DNA from: Onthophagus taurus
Lineage: Eukaryota; Arthropoda; Insecta; Coleoptera; Scarabaeidae
Reading direction: 5' to 3'
Length of the DNA stretch: 64,000 nt
NCBI RefSeq assembly: GCF_036711975.1
Contig: NC_091975.1
Coordinates: forward strand, 1,676,501-1,740,500
A program made the position numbers and the translations under genes. Shown piece after piece: positions 35,440 through 47,474 of the stretch (position 1 is the first letter of the stretch; the number at the start of each line of letters is the position of its first letter). Below the pieces are notes generated by a model. It was given only the letters and a program-made list of their open reading frames with translations, did no database searches and was not told the DNA's origin.

Positions 35440-35690
35440 ATCCTATGTTTGGCCATCGCAAATTTTAGCGCTGCCCTCTCGTGCTAGCTCATCTGCCGTT
35501 TTATTGCCAGCAACCCCATAATGACCTTGAACCCAGATCAGAGAAACTCAGTGTGTTTAAAGTTCTTTTAGTCATTAACCAGAGGTGATACTGTTTTCAC
35601 GATCTGCAGCGCCTGGAGAGTGGCTTCATAGATAGCTACAAGCCATAGTGAAGAGGGGCGATTAAAGTTAGCGTTATGGTTATCGCACCA
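35440..35690 (-). mobile_element. Fragment of a LINE RNase H domain
   Basis: On the minus strand the DNA at about 35467-35534 reads IWVQ then GHYGVAGNKTADELAREGS, the typical RNase H end of I/R1/Outcast-type LINE ORF2. The preceding stretch (ATLQALQIVKTVSPLVND) is also RNase H-like but has stop codons. It is a short dead fragment between the convergent UBAP1 and NEMP genes. Its GC content is above its surroundings. Confidence 0.7.
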
Positions 35691-35773
35691 AATTTTTTTT
35701 TTAAGTTATATTGAAATAAAAGATTTAAAAAAACAATTTATTCTCATTAAATATAAAAAACATCACAAAAAAA

Positions 35774-37417
35774 TTAGTACTCTTCTTCATCAGTGTATGC
35801 ATTAGTTTCTATGTCAGTCTCACTTTCTGTTTCATCATCAGTAATTTCATCGCCATTCAATGATTCATAATCTAAAACTTCAGCATCAGATAAATGGGAG
35901 TTTCCTTCAATAAACGAAGCGAACCTGTTAACAATAAACCCACAAATCAATATTAATAAAAGATTTTATTTGATTTAATAAAATGAGGATACCTCAAAGA
36001 TGTTTTATTTAACGAAAATTTATTTTAATTATGAGCGAGGTGTAGGTTATTTTGTGGGGCAATAGGAGAAATTCATGGAGAGATGGGAGATGAGAACCTT
36101 CGGGTAACTTCCATACCTTTTCACATCTTGTAATTTTAAAGCAGTCTTCCATTGATTACAATCAGGACTCGAGCAGAATTCTCTTAATTCATTGAGTGCT
36201 TTCGCCGTGTGTTTAACTCCTTGATCGTAATACTCATCGTTTGATAACAGGCGAACTCTGGGGGGAAACTTCCGTTTCCAATAAGTTTTCGATTTTGAAA
36301 CCCACGATTTTGGAAAATTATAAACCACTAAAAGTATAACAATTTGACCCATTGAGGCTTCATGGAATTCACTGCTATTAAAAATTAATATCAAAGAAAG
36401 TAATTGTAAGAACCATTTGATTATGTTTTGGGTTCTTGTGTTGGTGATGGGACCAAAACGGTAACACACTAAAAGAAAGGTAGATTAAAAAAGTAATAAG
36501 TCATTTTAATTTCGTTATTTACCGACAAAGCTTATAAAACCTGTGATAACAATGTACCATAATAAATAAGTACGATAGAACGTCATGATTACTCTCACAT
36601 TATCCCAAAGCATTTGTAATAAGTACACACCAAGAGTCCAGCCTCCAATAACGACTCCATACATGAAAGGTTTCTAAAAAAAATTAAAATTTAATTTATT
36701 ATTGATAAAAATAATATTTTGTTACCTTTGGAAATAATTTACTAATAAAGTAAACTAAGATGAGAAATGAGGCGCACACCCCCAATGAAATACCACATAA
36801 ATAATAAAAAAACTGATTTTTGCTTAATTTTGAAGCAGAAACAAATAAAATAACCCCAAAAATTAAACTCAAAACTTTGCAATAATCAATACGTAACACA
36901 TTTAATTGAACCGCATATTTTTCTTTGCTATAAATCCCCACACAGCTTTGATTAAATGGATCTAAGTTAAAATATTTATTTTTCCATGAAAATAAATTCA
37001 ATGACCAACTAGAACGATGCTCCATGTACTCCTTAGTCACTTCATCAACCGTTCCACCTTCATAATACATAAAATTATCAGATTCATGTTTAAATTGCAT
37101 CTAAAACAATAAACATTAACTCTGTTATTAATCACAATTTGTGCAATCTTACATTGACACTTTGCCAAATGTTAATAATGTATTTTGGACGTCCTTTATA
37201 ACAAAAGATGTTAAATTCTTGATTTCCTTTTAAATTAACAACATCGCCGGCTGATAAGTAGCGACCTAAAAGACGATAACGACTTTTTAGCATCATAACC
37301 TCAAAATTTAAAATTACGATCGTAAAAACGATTTTACTCACCGGGTATCGTGGACAAGACGCCGGTGAAGACGAAGGCAAACGCCACAAATACCAAAAAT
37401 AACGTTTTTGTGTGCAT
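35774..37417 (-). CDS. Nemp: Nuclear envelope integral membrane protein (NEMP1/TMEM194)
   Basis: Inner nuclear membrane protein that stiffens the envelope and supports fertility. Minus-strand exons: 37342-37417, 37153-37265, 36726-37100, 36523-36673, 36117-36468 and 35774-35924, 405 aa. A signal peptide (MHTKTLFLVFVAFAFVFTGV) comes first. The luminal domain contains FNIFCYKGRPKYIINIWQSV. Several membrane segments follow (VLSLIFGVILFVSA; FYYLCGISLGVCASFLILVY; YGVVIGGWTLGVYLL; the YLLWYIVITGFISF segment). The conserved nucleoplasmic part reads RLLSNDEYYDQGVKHTAKAL, SPDCNQWKTALKLQDVKR and FASFIEGNSHLSDAEV, and an acidic tail ends DEEEY. The final short exon was placed by phase and homology; reading through the donor gives an unrelated short tail. 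Confidence 0.92.
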
Positions 37418-38307
37418 CTTTAGAAAAAATTAAATTAAAAATTAAGAAAAAATTGTCACAAAATTTAGATCTACAACCGTCGCATGATGCCAACTTTAAA
37501 AATTTAATACCAACATAAAATAAATTTAGTAAGAAATATTTTTTAATATTTTATTTATTCAAAAAAATGTAATTGGATAACACATCATACAAAAAAGAGT
37601 CACAAATGATATAATTTCTTAACATTTAATTAAAATTTCTTTAAAATTTATGGCTTACCAATTTAAAATGTCATTAACATAACCTATAATATAATTTAAA
37701 TTAAATTACCTAATCAGTCAATAAATTCATAAAAAAATACACCAAAACATAAAAATACACATAAAACTTTATAAAGTAAAAATTAAATCGAGATCATTTG
37801 AAAAGAATCAAAAAATTCCAAGCTGCCGAGTAAATATTCTTGGTTAATTTGAGATTCTCCTCCTAAAATCCGTCTTTTTTTAAGCTTGTTCTTTTTATTC
37901 TTAATTAATAAGCCCGTTTTTTTGTTCGTCGATTATTTAGTTTTTATGTACCTTGAGTTTTTAAGCTAAAAATACTCGTAAACCGAAATAATTTCAGGTT
38001 AGAATTTTTAATAATTGATTTAATTACTCGTTTTATTTTTTGAGGATACTTTCTACTTTGTGGAAGCCCAAATTGTGATTGTGTGGCTTGCTTTGCGTGA
38101 GTATTCACATATTTCAGTGTTAATTCATTAAAAACTACCCCTTTTCATTAATTTTATTAATAATCCTAATTGTGCATTGTCTTTACTGAGCTATGAGCTT
38201 CACTCAACGTTTTAAATAAAAAAATTGATTAATAAAAATCTAATCCAAGGCACAATCTATTCGTTATTAAGAAAACATTGCCTACCCTCAAACACCTTCA
38301 ATTTTTG
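37418..38307. other. Intergenic region between NEMP and the sulfotransferase
   Basis: NEMP leader and promoter on the left and the sulfotransferase 3' UTR on the right. AT-rich with no convincing ORF or repeat. Confidence 0.5.
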
Positions 38308-39710
38308 TTAAAATTCCACCCAACCCAACGGATTAAACTCCCTCAAATGAGTCTCGTTTATTGCTTTAGTATATCCCCATAATTTCATTGCTTCCGAACA
38401 AATCATCTGTATCTCTTCAACTTCGGAAAAATTTAAATCGTATCTCCAGTGGAATGGGGCACTTTTAGAATCTCTAAAAGTACTCGAAACGCCTCCAACG
38501 TTCGCTTTTGTGTGAGTATCGAGAAATTGAAGAACATCCGGGTGTAAATATAACCCAAAAAACTTAAAAATATTTCGAACATAATCATATGGATTTAATG
38601 ATAAGTCTTCGTAACGAATTGCCCTGTAAAAAAAAGATTTTGTTACAAGGTTTATTTGCTCATAATTAAACAATTAAATCATAAGTTTAAAAATAAAATC
38701 CTTGGGTGTCATCATTTATTTATTTTCTATTTATAATCAAGGACGAATTTTATAATGAGGATTAGATCACTAAGTTTATATTTCAAAGAAAATCTTACCG
38801 AAATCTATCAGGAAATAAAGCTTGTAATTTAAGAGCCAAGTGATAATCTTCAACTAAATCATCGCAGAGTACTTCAGGTTTATCACAATCGTCAATACCT
38901 GGACACCAATCACGATGTTTTCGAGATTGCAGTGTACCCCGAGGATCTCTCACTAAAAGGAGTATTTTTACGTTTGGACTAAAATTAAAAAAAAAAATTT
39001 TTAGGTTATGTCACAAAAAAATTGAGGTTAACTCACTCATATTTTAATAAATTTTTTCCCAATTTTAAACTTAATCTAACCACTTTCATTGATTGAAACG
39101 GGAATAATTTACAAAATTCACTTAAAAATGTTGAATTAAAACAAAACCGTGGGTACTGTTCACATTGATTCCACAATCGATGATTATGTGTGAATAAATT
39201 ATAATGTGATCGTCCATAATGCAAATAATCACCCAAATCTTTGTAATCACATGCTAATAATTTCCTTAGTGTATTCAACGCTGATCTGGCTAAAGGCGGA
39301 CCACGTACTCTTACAATTCCGAAATGTAACAATGGTTCGTAATGGTAATAATTTCCAGGTAAAGCGTTAAGTACGTCGCCTAAAAAAGTCGAACCCGACC
39401 TCCAAGTAGTTAAAATAATTGATCGTAGCGGTGTACCCCCATAACTTAATTGATAATCTTTGAGTTTCGCTCGTTTTTTAAAAGGAAAATTAACAAAATT
39501 ATGTTTCGTTAAATCATCTTGTTGTTTGATGATATCTCTTATGGTTACATACGGAGTGTAATTATTAAAAATTTCACGAATCTGTATAGGTTCCGTATAC
39601 TTAACGTTTCTCACATATTGGGGTTGTTTAACATTCTGATTTAATAGTAAAAAACCTATACAACATACCAGTACGATGGCGAATCGAAAAAACGCCAATC
39701 TACTAATCAT
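38308..39710 (-). CDS. Carbohydrate sulfotransferase (CHST1/3/6-like, Golgi)
   Basis: Golgi type II membrane enzyme that transfers sulfate from PAPS to the 6-position of Gal/GlcNAc/GalNAc residues. Minus-strand exons: 39037-39710, 38799-38978 and 38308-38623, 389 aa. A short cytoplasmic tail precedes the signal anchor (FFRFAIVLVCCIGFLLL). The 5'-phosphosulfate loop is ILTTWRSGSTFLGDVLNALP near residue 100 and the 3'-phosphate motif is KILLLVRDPRG near residue 231. IRYEDLSLNPYDYVRNIFKF and WRYDLNFSEVEEIQMICSEA with a final GYTKA complete the fold. Substrate and orthologue cannot be told from sequence alone. Confidence 0.9.
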
Positions 39711-41389
39711 TTTTAAACCATCTCAGAAACGATTTAAAACGAAATCTCTCAATGGCGATACTCTAAACGGTTTAACAAACATTATTTCTTAAATTAAAAC
39801 ACATTAATGCACCGAATATAAACACATTTTATCTTTTATCAAAACTTTTTGTATTGCGGGGGGCACTTTGTGTATGTCAGTCGTTTTTGTGACAATTCTG
39901 CGGAACTACGGATGTTCCATCTCTTTTTAACGTTAAGATTTCATGGGGAAATGGTATTTTCCGTCTCTTTTTATCACGATAAACATAACCTATCTTTTGA
40001 ATAATTATATGGTTTTGTCATTTGTTGATATGTAGGCAACTTAATTTACTTATAAATTTGTGAAGTTGAACAATTATGTTTTATTTATAAACAAAACCGT
40101 TTTAATTGTATAAAAATTAAGCTTTAAAATGATTGTGATAGTTCAATTAATAAATTTTAAGAGTTAAAATTGTATTATAACATTGTTGTTTAGGTTGCAT
40201 ACGCTTACTTATTTATTAATGTCTTTAATTTTTTTCTGAAAATTTCTTATTTTATCGCTTTTTTAAACTCGTTTTTGTATTAAATCCATAAAAAGGGTTA
40301 TAATTTCATTTAAATCCATAATAAAACTTCTATCTCGCTTTTATAACCCCACCAAAAACAATCTCTTTCTCTTTTCTCTTAACCCATCAGAAGCAGTTGG
40401 TAAATGTCAACCAATGGCTTCGGTTTTAGCAGCAGTGCGTTTTGGTTCCCCGTCGTGAGCTCAATTATCGACACCGTTTCCGTTCTCAACCTCTTTTAGA
40501 GGGGCTACATAAAAAAAAATCTCGAATCTTCTCCATGCGAATTAACGTCTTCTCGCGAACGATTTTTTAAGGTTAAAAAGGGAATGTGCGCGTCCCTTTA
40601 GTGCGGATATCGCGAGTTTCCGGTTTGTTATTTCTTATTCTCGAAATTTTAACCAAGATACTTAATTATAAATAATAATAATAATCGTTTTGAAGTGAAA
40701 AGAAGAAAATTAATTTATTGCTTAAATCAAAGGTAAGGTGGCTGTGGATTTTTATTTTTGGCTTTTTTATTTTTGTTGGTGTTCATAGATGTCATTGTTT
40801 CCGATTAAATTCTTTTTTAATAAAATCGTTTTAGTATAGATTTTGTTGAATAAGCAATTAAAAAATTATAGCACCAAATTAAACGTAATAACCTTGTCTT
40901 TTTATATATTTTATACTTGTATATTAATAACTTGAAAATCTAAATAAACATTTTGGTTATCTTTTATGATTCATCTAAAACCAACAAATCATCCATTAAA
41001 AACATGTTAAAAGAGGAAACTTGTGTGAATGGGATCCTTTTTTTTGTGGTCGGGTTTTAGTATCACATCCGTTTCCTTTGATAATCAGCTAAATTGTTTG
41101 GATGAGCTTTTTTGGGTCTATTTACTTTGTAAAAACTCAATAAAAAGGAGAATTGTGAACCTAAAAATTACAACGATATGAATCTTTCTCTTTATTTTAG
41201 GTGAAATTAAATCTAAAAGTTAATATAATTGACTCTAAAATCAATTTATTGATTGAGAATACTAATTACCTTATTGAATAAGAAAAAAAATTTATTGGAA
41301 AGCTAGGCAACCAATATTGATTGTTGTTTTGGTTGCATAACTAAAAATTGAAATTTAAAGATTACCTATTTCAATTCTTTGTATTTTAA

Positions 41390-42131
41390 CCCATTGGGTG
41401 CCAAATGTTTACAGTTACGAAACTACTATGCATTTGCACTGTTATACATAAAATGCGATATACCTTAATAGTACAGGCATTGGGTAATTTTGCAAAGGCA
41501 AAGTTTTGCTTGGGTTTGTGTAAAACTAGAACTAACACTAGACTTCGAACTAGAAGCATTCGGGTTTAGCCACACGTCTCTCAAGACGGCTAAACCCGAA
41601 TGATTCTAGTTCTAGGTTTTGTGTTAATTCTAGTAATAGTAATAGTGCAATACTAGAACTTACACTAGACCAAGAACTAGAAACATTCAGATTTAGCCGC
41701 CCGTCTCTCAAGACGGCTACTTAGAGCTTTTTTACGGAAACTATTTTAAGCATCAAATGGGAAGTACTAATGCTGACGACAATGTATGAGTACATAATGG
41801 TTGATACGGCGAAAATTGATAGGACCACGAAACAGAGCAAACCATCTGTATTGTCCATCATAACGAAAACATGGGGCTTGTTAAAAAATCAGACATGATG
41901 CTGAGCAAACTAAATAGCATGACAAAAAATGTTAAGTGGTACAAAAAATGGTATTACATTTCTTTGACATTATATAGTTAAATGTCCATGTCCTCTTACG
42001 AAAAAAGAAAGAGAATAGAATAGTTTGGTATAATTTAATAAAGAATTATAATAGTTTGATTTAATTTTTCTTTATACAAAAACTTGGCCCAATCAGTGTG
42101 TTTAAAGAATTAATACTAAGCATCCAATGGG
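41390..42131. mobile_element. Decayed piggyBac element with TTAA target duplication
   Basis: Ends CCCATTGGGTGCC (left) and GCATCCAATGGG (right) are inverted copies with one mismatch, and both are flanked by TTAA (41386-41389, 42132-42135). Inside, around 41842-41980, a frame reads VHHNENMGLVKKSDMM and TKNVKWYKKWYYISLTLYS. This matches the piggyBac transposase GGVDLxDQ...KWYKKxFFHLL segment in decayed form. A second end-like word (AAGCATCAAATGGGAAG) near 41750 suggests a composite or rearranged copy. A hairpin repeat at 41520-41720 sits inside. Confidence 0.87.
41520..41720. repeat. Two-unit hairpin repeat inside the piggyBac relic
   Basis: Unit 1 has a perfect 15-bp inverted repeat (CATTCGGGTTTAGCC at 41557, GGCTAAACCCGAATG at 41588) around ACGTCTCTCAAGAC. 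It is bordered by CTAGAAC/GTTCTAG-rich flanks. Unit 2 (from about 41650) repeats the flank and left arm with changes. Confidence 0.8.
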
Positions 42132-43404
42132 TTAAGAAATAAATAGGATTGCGTACATGAAAGCTTGTCATTGCAACAAAATCTCGACGATATCGAAACT
42201 TATTGTGTTAATAACGGACACCTTTTATTGCTGTCTCTTCTATTCAACAATGACAAAGACATCAACCTGCATAAACGTTGACGTCGCTTCAGTGTCCCAA
42301 ATAGATAGCACTAAGTAGGTAATAACATTACGAAATAATTGTTTTCCACTCGTGAAGGGATTAACAAAGAAAATTTTTACCTTTCAAGACATTTGTAGGT
42401 TTCTCACATGTATTTTGAAGTTCGATTCCTTTTAATATTACATGACCCATTTTATTACATCGATTATTCAAAGTGAATCTTTATTATTATTGATTTCGTT
42501 GATTGAGGGCAAGATAAGATTTTACATACAATAAAAGAATTCGAAACATGACTCTTTGTTTATTGAAAATTGATAGCTTTATAGATTCATTAAAACATGA
42601 TATCACGATAAACATATTAGGTTATGTAAATTTGTTTAAAATAATTAATTAAAACTTCCTTGTTTCTCTTTCAAGAAAAAAAATAGAAAGTTAATTATAA
42701 AGTAAACAAAGCCTTTTTATTACTTCACTTCTACTTTTTAATTAAATTCGTTCTTCGTTGCAATTTTTTGTAATTTGAGGTGTAAAATTAATTTTAATCC
42801 AGCCATTACCAATCAGAAAGATATTCGATCGTGTAACTAAGCTATTTAATATGAAAGTGGCCTTGAAAGTTTTCCTAATGCAAGGTCGGACCAGTTTCTC
42901 TTTCTCGATATGTTAAGAAAGTCTAAAAAAATAAAAACTGGATTGCAAGTTAAGATTGAGAAACGTTATTTCGAGAAAAAAATAAATTTTATGAAATGTC
43001 ATTTTTTAACATAACCTTACATAACCTCAATTCAAATTAAAATCGGTAAAAATGACGTAGAAGAAAATTAAATGAAATTAAACCCTCCTTTTTAATTAAT
43101 TTCTTCAAAAAGCATCTTCAAAACATGTAAAATTGATTTAAATCTTCAAAATTTTCAGGTTATCTTTTATACATAAAAATGCATGAACGCCATAATATAT
43201 ATGTTATAAATTGTGATTGATTAATACCAACCTTTAAAAATAAAACAAAATTAAAATCTTAAAATTTATAAAAATTTATTTTAAATCATGTTTAGATTTA
43301 TTATTACTTTATTTTTAGTTTGATTTAAGACATTAATGTTAAATTGGTTATTTTCTGATAATTCTATCTCTGTATCAACTCTGTTACTCTGTATGGGTGT
43401 TTAA

Positions 43405-43577
43405 TGCCATCTAGTGATTAAATGGTAAATTAATATAATTCATCAATAACTTCAAGATCAACAATTTAAAAGAATTCGATTGATAATAATCAATAAATGT
43501 GATCGAAATAACACTAATATAATCAATTTTATTTAAAATAAGAATAAATTTTGATGTCAACACAACGTCATCTATCG
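43405..43577 (-). promoter_or_regulatory. CTCF-like words in the GT49 leader intron
   Basis: GCCATCTAGTGA at 43405 matches the reverse complement of CACTAGATGGC. ACGTCATCTATCG at 43565 has one mismatch. Confidence 0.35.
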
Positions 43578-44540
43578 ATTTTAATTGGAAACAAATTAAA
43601 CTGTCATTTTGACATGAATTGTTATTAATTATTATATTACTCTAAAAATTAGGCAGTATCGCACTTGATATTAATTAGTCACATCACATTATTATTATTA
43701 TGATCGAAGAAAAAATTAATTTAACGACGCAAGAAAGAATTTTCTTAAAAAGTTTTTTCGACTAGTTATTAACCGGACGCTAATTGGAGGTGGTTTTCAA
43801 AAATCTCGAAGGCTATGAGGTCATAAACCTGCTGAACAAGTAGCCAAAGAAGAAGTATATAAGTCTTCTTACGTCTTCTTCGTCTTCCTCTTCTTCCACG
43901 AAGTCTACTACGTTCGTTGACTTCGAAAAATTTTAACGCTTCTCGTCGTCTTCTTCTTCTCACGATTGATTTACAACCGTAAACGTTTTATTCAAATTCC
44001 ATGCGACCTATGACGTTAAAGTTACAAGAATTAACGTTCTTGAACCACTCCTTTTATCCTATTTTTTTTGTTTGATTCAAAGAAGACCTTCTTTTCGAAA
44101 CTTAAAATACTATTTATTCTGTGTACGTTTTCCACGTGCTTTGGAAGTTTGGTCGGGGTCTTCCCCCCGAGGTCAAGCATAATTGGATAATTTTATTTTG
44201 TGTCATGTGTGTTATTCGAATATCGACGTTTTTTAGAGCCTCATTTAAATCGAGCCAAGTTAAAAATGGTACTTAAGTACTTAGCGACGATAATTCAATA
44301 ATCCTTTTTTTTCATTGCGTATTTCGCTTGCATCATACGTTTATTTTTGTGTTTAGAAACCTTTAATTAAATTCCCAAGGATTTCTTAAACTTGATTATG
44401 AATTCTCTATTCATTCAACTAAAATCACTTTGTTTTTTGTTTTTCTATATAATTTTTGATAAAATTGTTACATTAATCTTATGTATTTTTTTAATTTTTT
44501 TTCTTCCAGAAGATTAAATACATAAAGAAACCCACTTCAA

Positions 44541-44597
44541 AATGAAAACCCACGACTATATTCATTTAAAAACATCAGCATCAACATCCACCATATG
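44541..44597 (+). CDS. Upstream ORF 1 of the GT49 leader (18 aa)
   Basis: ATG at 44541 reads MKTHDYIHLKTSASTSTI and stops. It lies in the exon that begins at 44510. It could dampen translation of the main frame. No other support. Confidence 0.3.
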
Positions 44598-44610
44598 AGT
44601 TTTCGCGTCG

Positions 44611-44754
44611 ATGACTAGCCTCGTTAAAAACTACCTCAAATTAAGACCGCCGGGCAGAAAAAGGAGGCCCCAAAAAGCAACAGAACAAAGTAAATCTGCC
44701 GTAGGAACAAACATACCAACTGTATTAATAGTTTTAACAATTTTCGGAATCTAA
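44611..44754 (+). CDS. Upstream ORF 2: 47-aa basic, tail-anchored-looking microprotein
   Basis: ATG at 44611 opens a 47-codon frame: MTSLVKNYLKLRPPGRKRRP at the start and a hydrophobic end, IPTVLIVLTIFGI, before TAA. It stops 19 nt before the GT49 start codon in the same exon. A strongly basic head followed by a C-terminal hydrophobic segment looks like a small tail-anchored peptide. It is not in frame with GT49. Coding status is unproven; it could be a regulatory uORF or a bicistronic product. Confidence 0.45.
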   Translation: MTSLVKNYLKLRPPGRKRRPQKATEQSKSAVGTNIPTVLIVLTIFGI

Positions 44755-44773
44755 TTTCAAAGAAACAACTGCG

Positions 44774-46624
44774 ATGATGATGATTGTTAATAAACGACTT
44801 TTTGTGGCTAAATGCTGCGTCATCCTTCTCGCGGGCTACTTCTTCGTGTACGTAGTGACGTCATCGGGTACTTCCGGAGTAATCAGGACTTTACAACAAA
44901 GCGGAAGGAACCTAGCTGCTATTGATCAAACACAAACAATAACTGATGTAAGTTATTGATTATATATAATCATTAGTGTGTTTAGCTTTACATGAAAAGG
45001 TGTTTGTTTTTAGATCCCAATATAGGTATTTAAATTTAGGCCTAAAGGTTAAATAAATAATTTATATCCTTTCTGTTATTGACTAATTTGCAGTATTGGG
45101 TTGTTGCCAAAATGTTAAAAAGGATGGAAAAATTTGTAGCAATGCGGCAAAATTTACCTTCCAATTCATAATTTATGATTTTAACATTAAAACTTACTTT
45201 CTTTCGTTTATTTAATCAAAAAAGAGAAAAAGCAATGTTGGTTGCCTACTTTTTGACATTAATAATAAATCATAAATCTTTTCCTTATTTTAGAGAATCA
45301 TAACCAAACTAGAAACCCCTCAACAGAAAACACCAACGGAATCTCTACAAACGGGTTCTCCAACACAATCAACTCAACAAATAACCGAACCACAACAAAA
45401 AACCTATATAGAAACAACAACAATATCGAAATGGGATGAGGCTGAAATGATATTAAAAAATGGTTTGAAATGTGTTGATCGGCCAAAACGTGTCTCGAGA
45501 CAACAAAGGGGCGATTATTGGGTTTTGTATAATTACGTACAAGCAGATGAGAGTTATGAGTGTCATACGAGCGTTACATACACGACCCACGCAGATTATT
45601 CTTTCTTGGATAATTTGGTTCCGCTGGCGGAACGTTGGTCTGGACCTATTAGTATTGCTTTGCATGCCCCTGGAAGCGATTTTAAGCCAACGTTAGATTC
45701 AATTAGATACTTACGAGATTGTACCAAAGATGAAATTAAAAGATACGTCACGTTTCACATTTATTTTAGTACAAAACACATTCCCAGTGAGATCCCAAAG
45801 GTTGAGAATTTGTTAACTGAGCCGTTTAATTGTAGCTTACCAGCCCCTTTCTTTAATGTTTCCAACGAACAAATGTATAAGACTCAAAAGAAATTACTTT
45901 ATCCCGTCAATGTTGGTAGAAATATCGCGAGGGAGAGTGCGGAAACGCATTTCATTCTTGCTTCCGATATTGAATTGTATCCGAGTAAAAATATAATTAA
46001 GAGTTTCTTAGAAATGATTGCTTTTGATAAAGATCTATTACAACAGACAAATCTGAAAGTGTTTACACTTCATCTTTTTGAAGTCGGAGCGAATCAAGTT
46101 GTTCCAGAGAACAAAACTCAGCTACAAGATATGTTAAAAAATTCGATGGCTTTGCCGTTTCATAAAAAACTTTGTCCGCTGTGTCATAATGTACCAAAAT
46201 CAAAAGAATGGCAAACAGCTAATGAAACTGATGGATTACATGTATTTCACGTGGGGAAACGTACAGGGAAATTTGTACATTGGGAGCCGATCTTCATTGG
46301 AACACATAATGATCCACTTTACGATGAGAGGTTAAGTTGGGAAGGGAAAAGAGATAAAATGACTCAGGTAATTAAACAAAAATGAATAAATGTTATAAAA
46401 TTCAATACAATTCTTTTTAATCGTAGGGTTATGCATTGTGCGTGTTAAATTATGATTTTATGATATTGGATAATGCGTTTTTGGTTCATCGGCCTGGAAT
46501 TAAAGTCTACAAAAAGGATTCGAAAAGACTTCTTTTATCGGCGAAGACAAATCAGTTGATCAACAAGATTATTTATCCGGAATTGAAGGTTATTTACGGC
46601 GTTCGAAAGGGCTGTGCTGTGTAA
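44774..46624 (+). CDS. GT49 beta-1,4-glucuronyltransferase (B4GAT1-like)
   Basis: Golgi type II glycosyltransferase of family GT49; the vertebrate relative B4GAT1 primes matriglycan on alpha-dystroglycan. Exons 44774-44947, 45294-46367 and 46427-46624 give 481 aa. The short N-tail and anchor read MMMIVNKRLFVAKCCVILLA then GYFFVYVVTSS, followed by a Thr/Gln-rich stem. Catalytic domain read directly: VTYTTHADYSFLDNLVPLAE, RWSGPISIALHAPGSDF, YPVNVGRNIARESAETHFIL, the metal-binding ASDIELYPS (DxE), and LHVFHVGKRTGKFVHWEPIF. Then EPIFIGTHNDPLYDERLSWE, CVLNYDFMILDNAFLVHRPG and a final RKGCAV complete it. All are GT49 hallmarks. Insects have several GT49 paralogs, so the exact orthologue is open. 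Confidence 0.9.
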
Positions 46625-47474
46625 ATATTCAACAAAATGAGTTTCGATCATTTTTTTTAGGTTATGTTTCTTTTTTTTGTGCCAAGAGTAATTTCTTTCA
46701 ACGAATTCCTATTTTTTTTTTGGTTTTTGCTCAATTTTTTTTATAATTAATCCCGATTTTTTCTTTAATGTAAATATTTTCTTTTTTATTTATTGAAATA
46801 TTGTTTAATAAAAATCCTTTCAACAATTTTGAAATAAAGACGAATTTATTAAGCATTTGTAATGGACTTATTGATTAAGACAGACTTGTATATGTATTCC
46901 TAGTACTTAAATTAAATAAAGCTGTGTAAATAATTAAAAAAAAAAAATAAAATGAAAAATAACTTGTGTAAACGAAATGTGCTATTCTTGTTCCTTATTA
47001 TTATATTTTAACTCATTAGATCTTTCAGTTACACGTTTACGTTGTCGTATTGTGAATAATAAGCGATAATAATAATGTAATAATAATATGATAAGATGTT
47101 TGTGTATGTAAATTCGATCGATGTGCCTTAAAATGTAAACCGGAGACCGAGACCGTGATGAAAATAACAAAAATAATTTTTTACCATTATAACGAGACTA
47201 GTAACTGTGAACAAGTGTATAGTCAACAAGTGTAATAAACAGAAAACCTACAAATATATATTTAAAGTGGTTTTATTTAAAATCGTTTTCAAATTTACCG
47301 CCAAAAATTATTTCAAATTTCTCAACAATTTTTTCTTCAAATTTAATTCTTTTTTAAAAAATAAATAAACACATTTTAAAGTAAATCAACAATTATTTTT
47401 AATACTAATTAAGATAATTAAAAATCCAAAATTAATAATTTTTAGGTTATTTTTTTTCTCGGTAGATAGCGAAG
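46625..47474. other. GT49 3' UTR and upstream region of the zinc-finger gene
   Basis: AT-rich; AATAAA words near 46835 and 46915 probably end the GT49 transcript. The reverse-strand ORF at 46982-47170 has no family features and looks accidental. Confidence 0.5.

Larger units (their letters stand above)
39711..44509. other. Divergent promoter plus long leader intron of the GT49 gene
   Basis: Sulfotransferase and glucuronyltransferase are divergent. A donor at 40733 (AAAG|GTAAGG) and an acceptor ending at 44509 (TTTTTTCTTCCAG) suggest an untranslated GT49 exon ending at 40732 and a 3.8-kb leader intron. The intron holds a piggyBac relic (41390-42131), CTCF-like words at 43405 and 43565, and a TTC/GAAGA-rich tract at 43860-43960. 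No other gene is seen. Confidence 0.5.

Noticed and set aside
43769-43963. Arg-rich 64-aa minus-strand ORF
   Set aside because: Product of a GAAGA/TTC simple-sequence tract in the GT49 leader intron.
46982-47170. 62-aa minus-strand ORF after GT49
   Set aside because: Overlaps the probable 3' UTR; Tyr/Leu/Ile-rich from AT-rich DNA, with no family signal.
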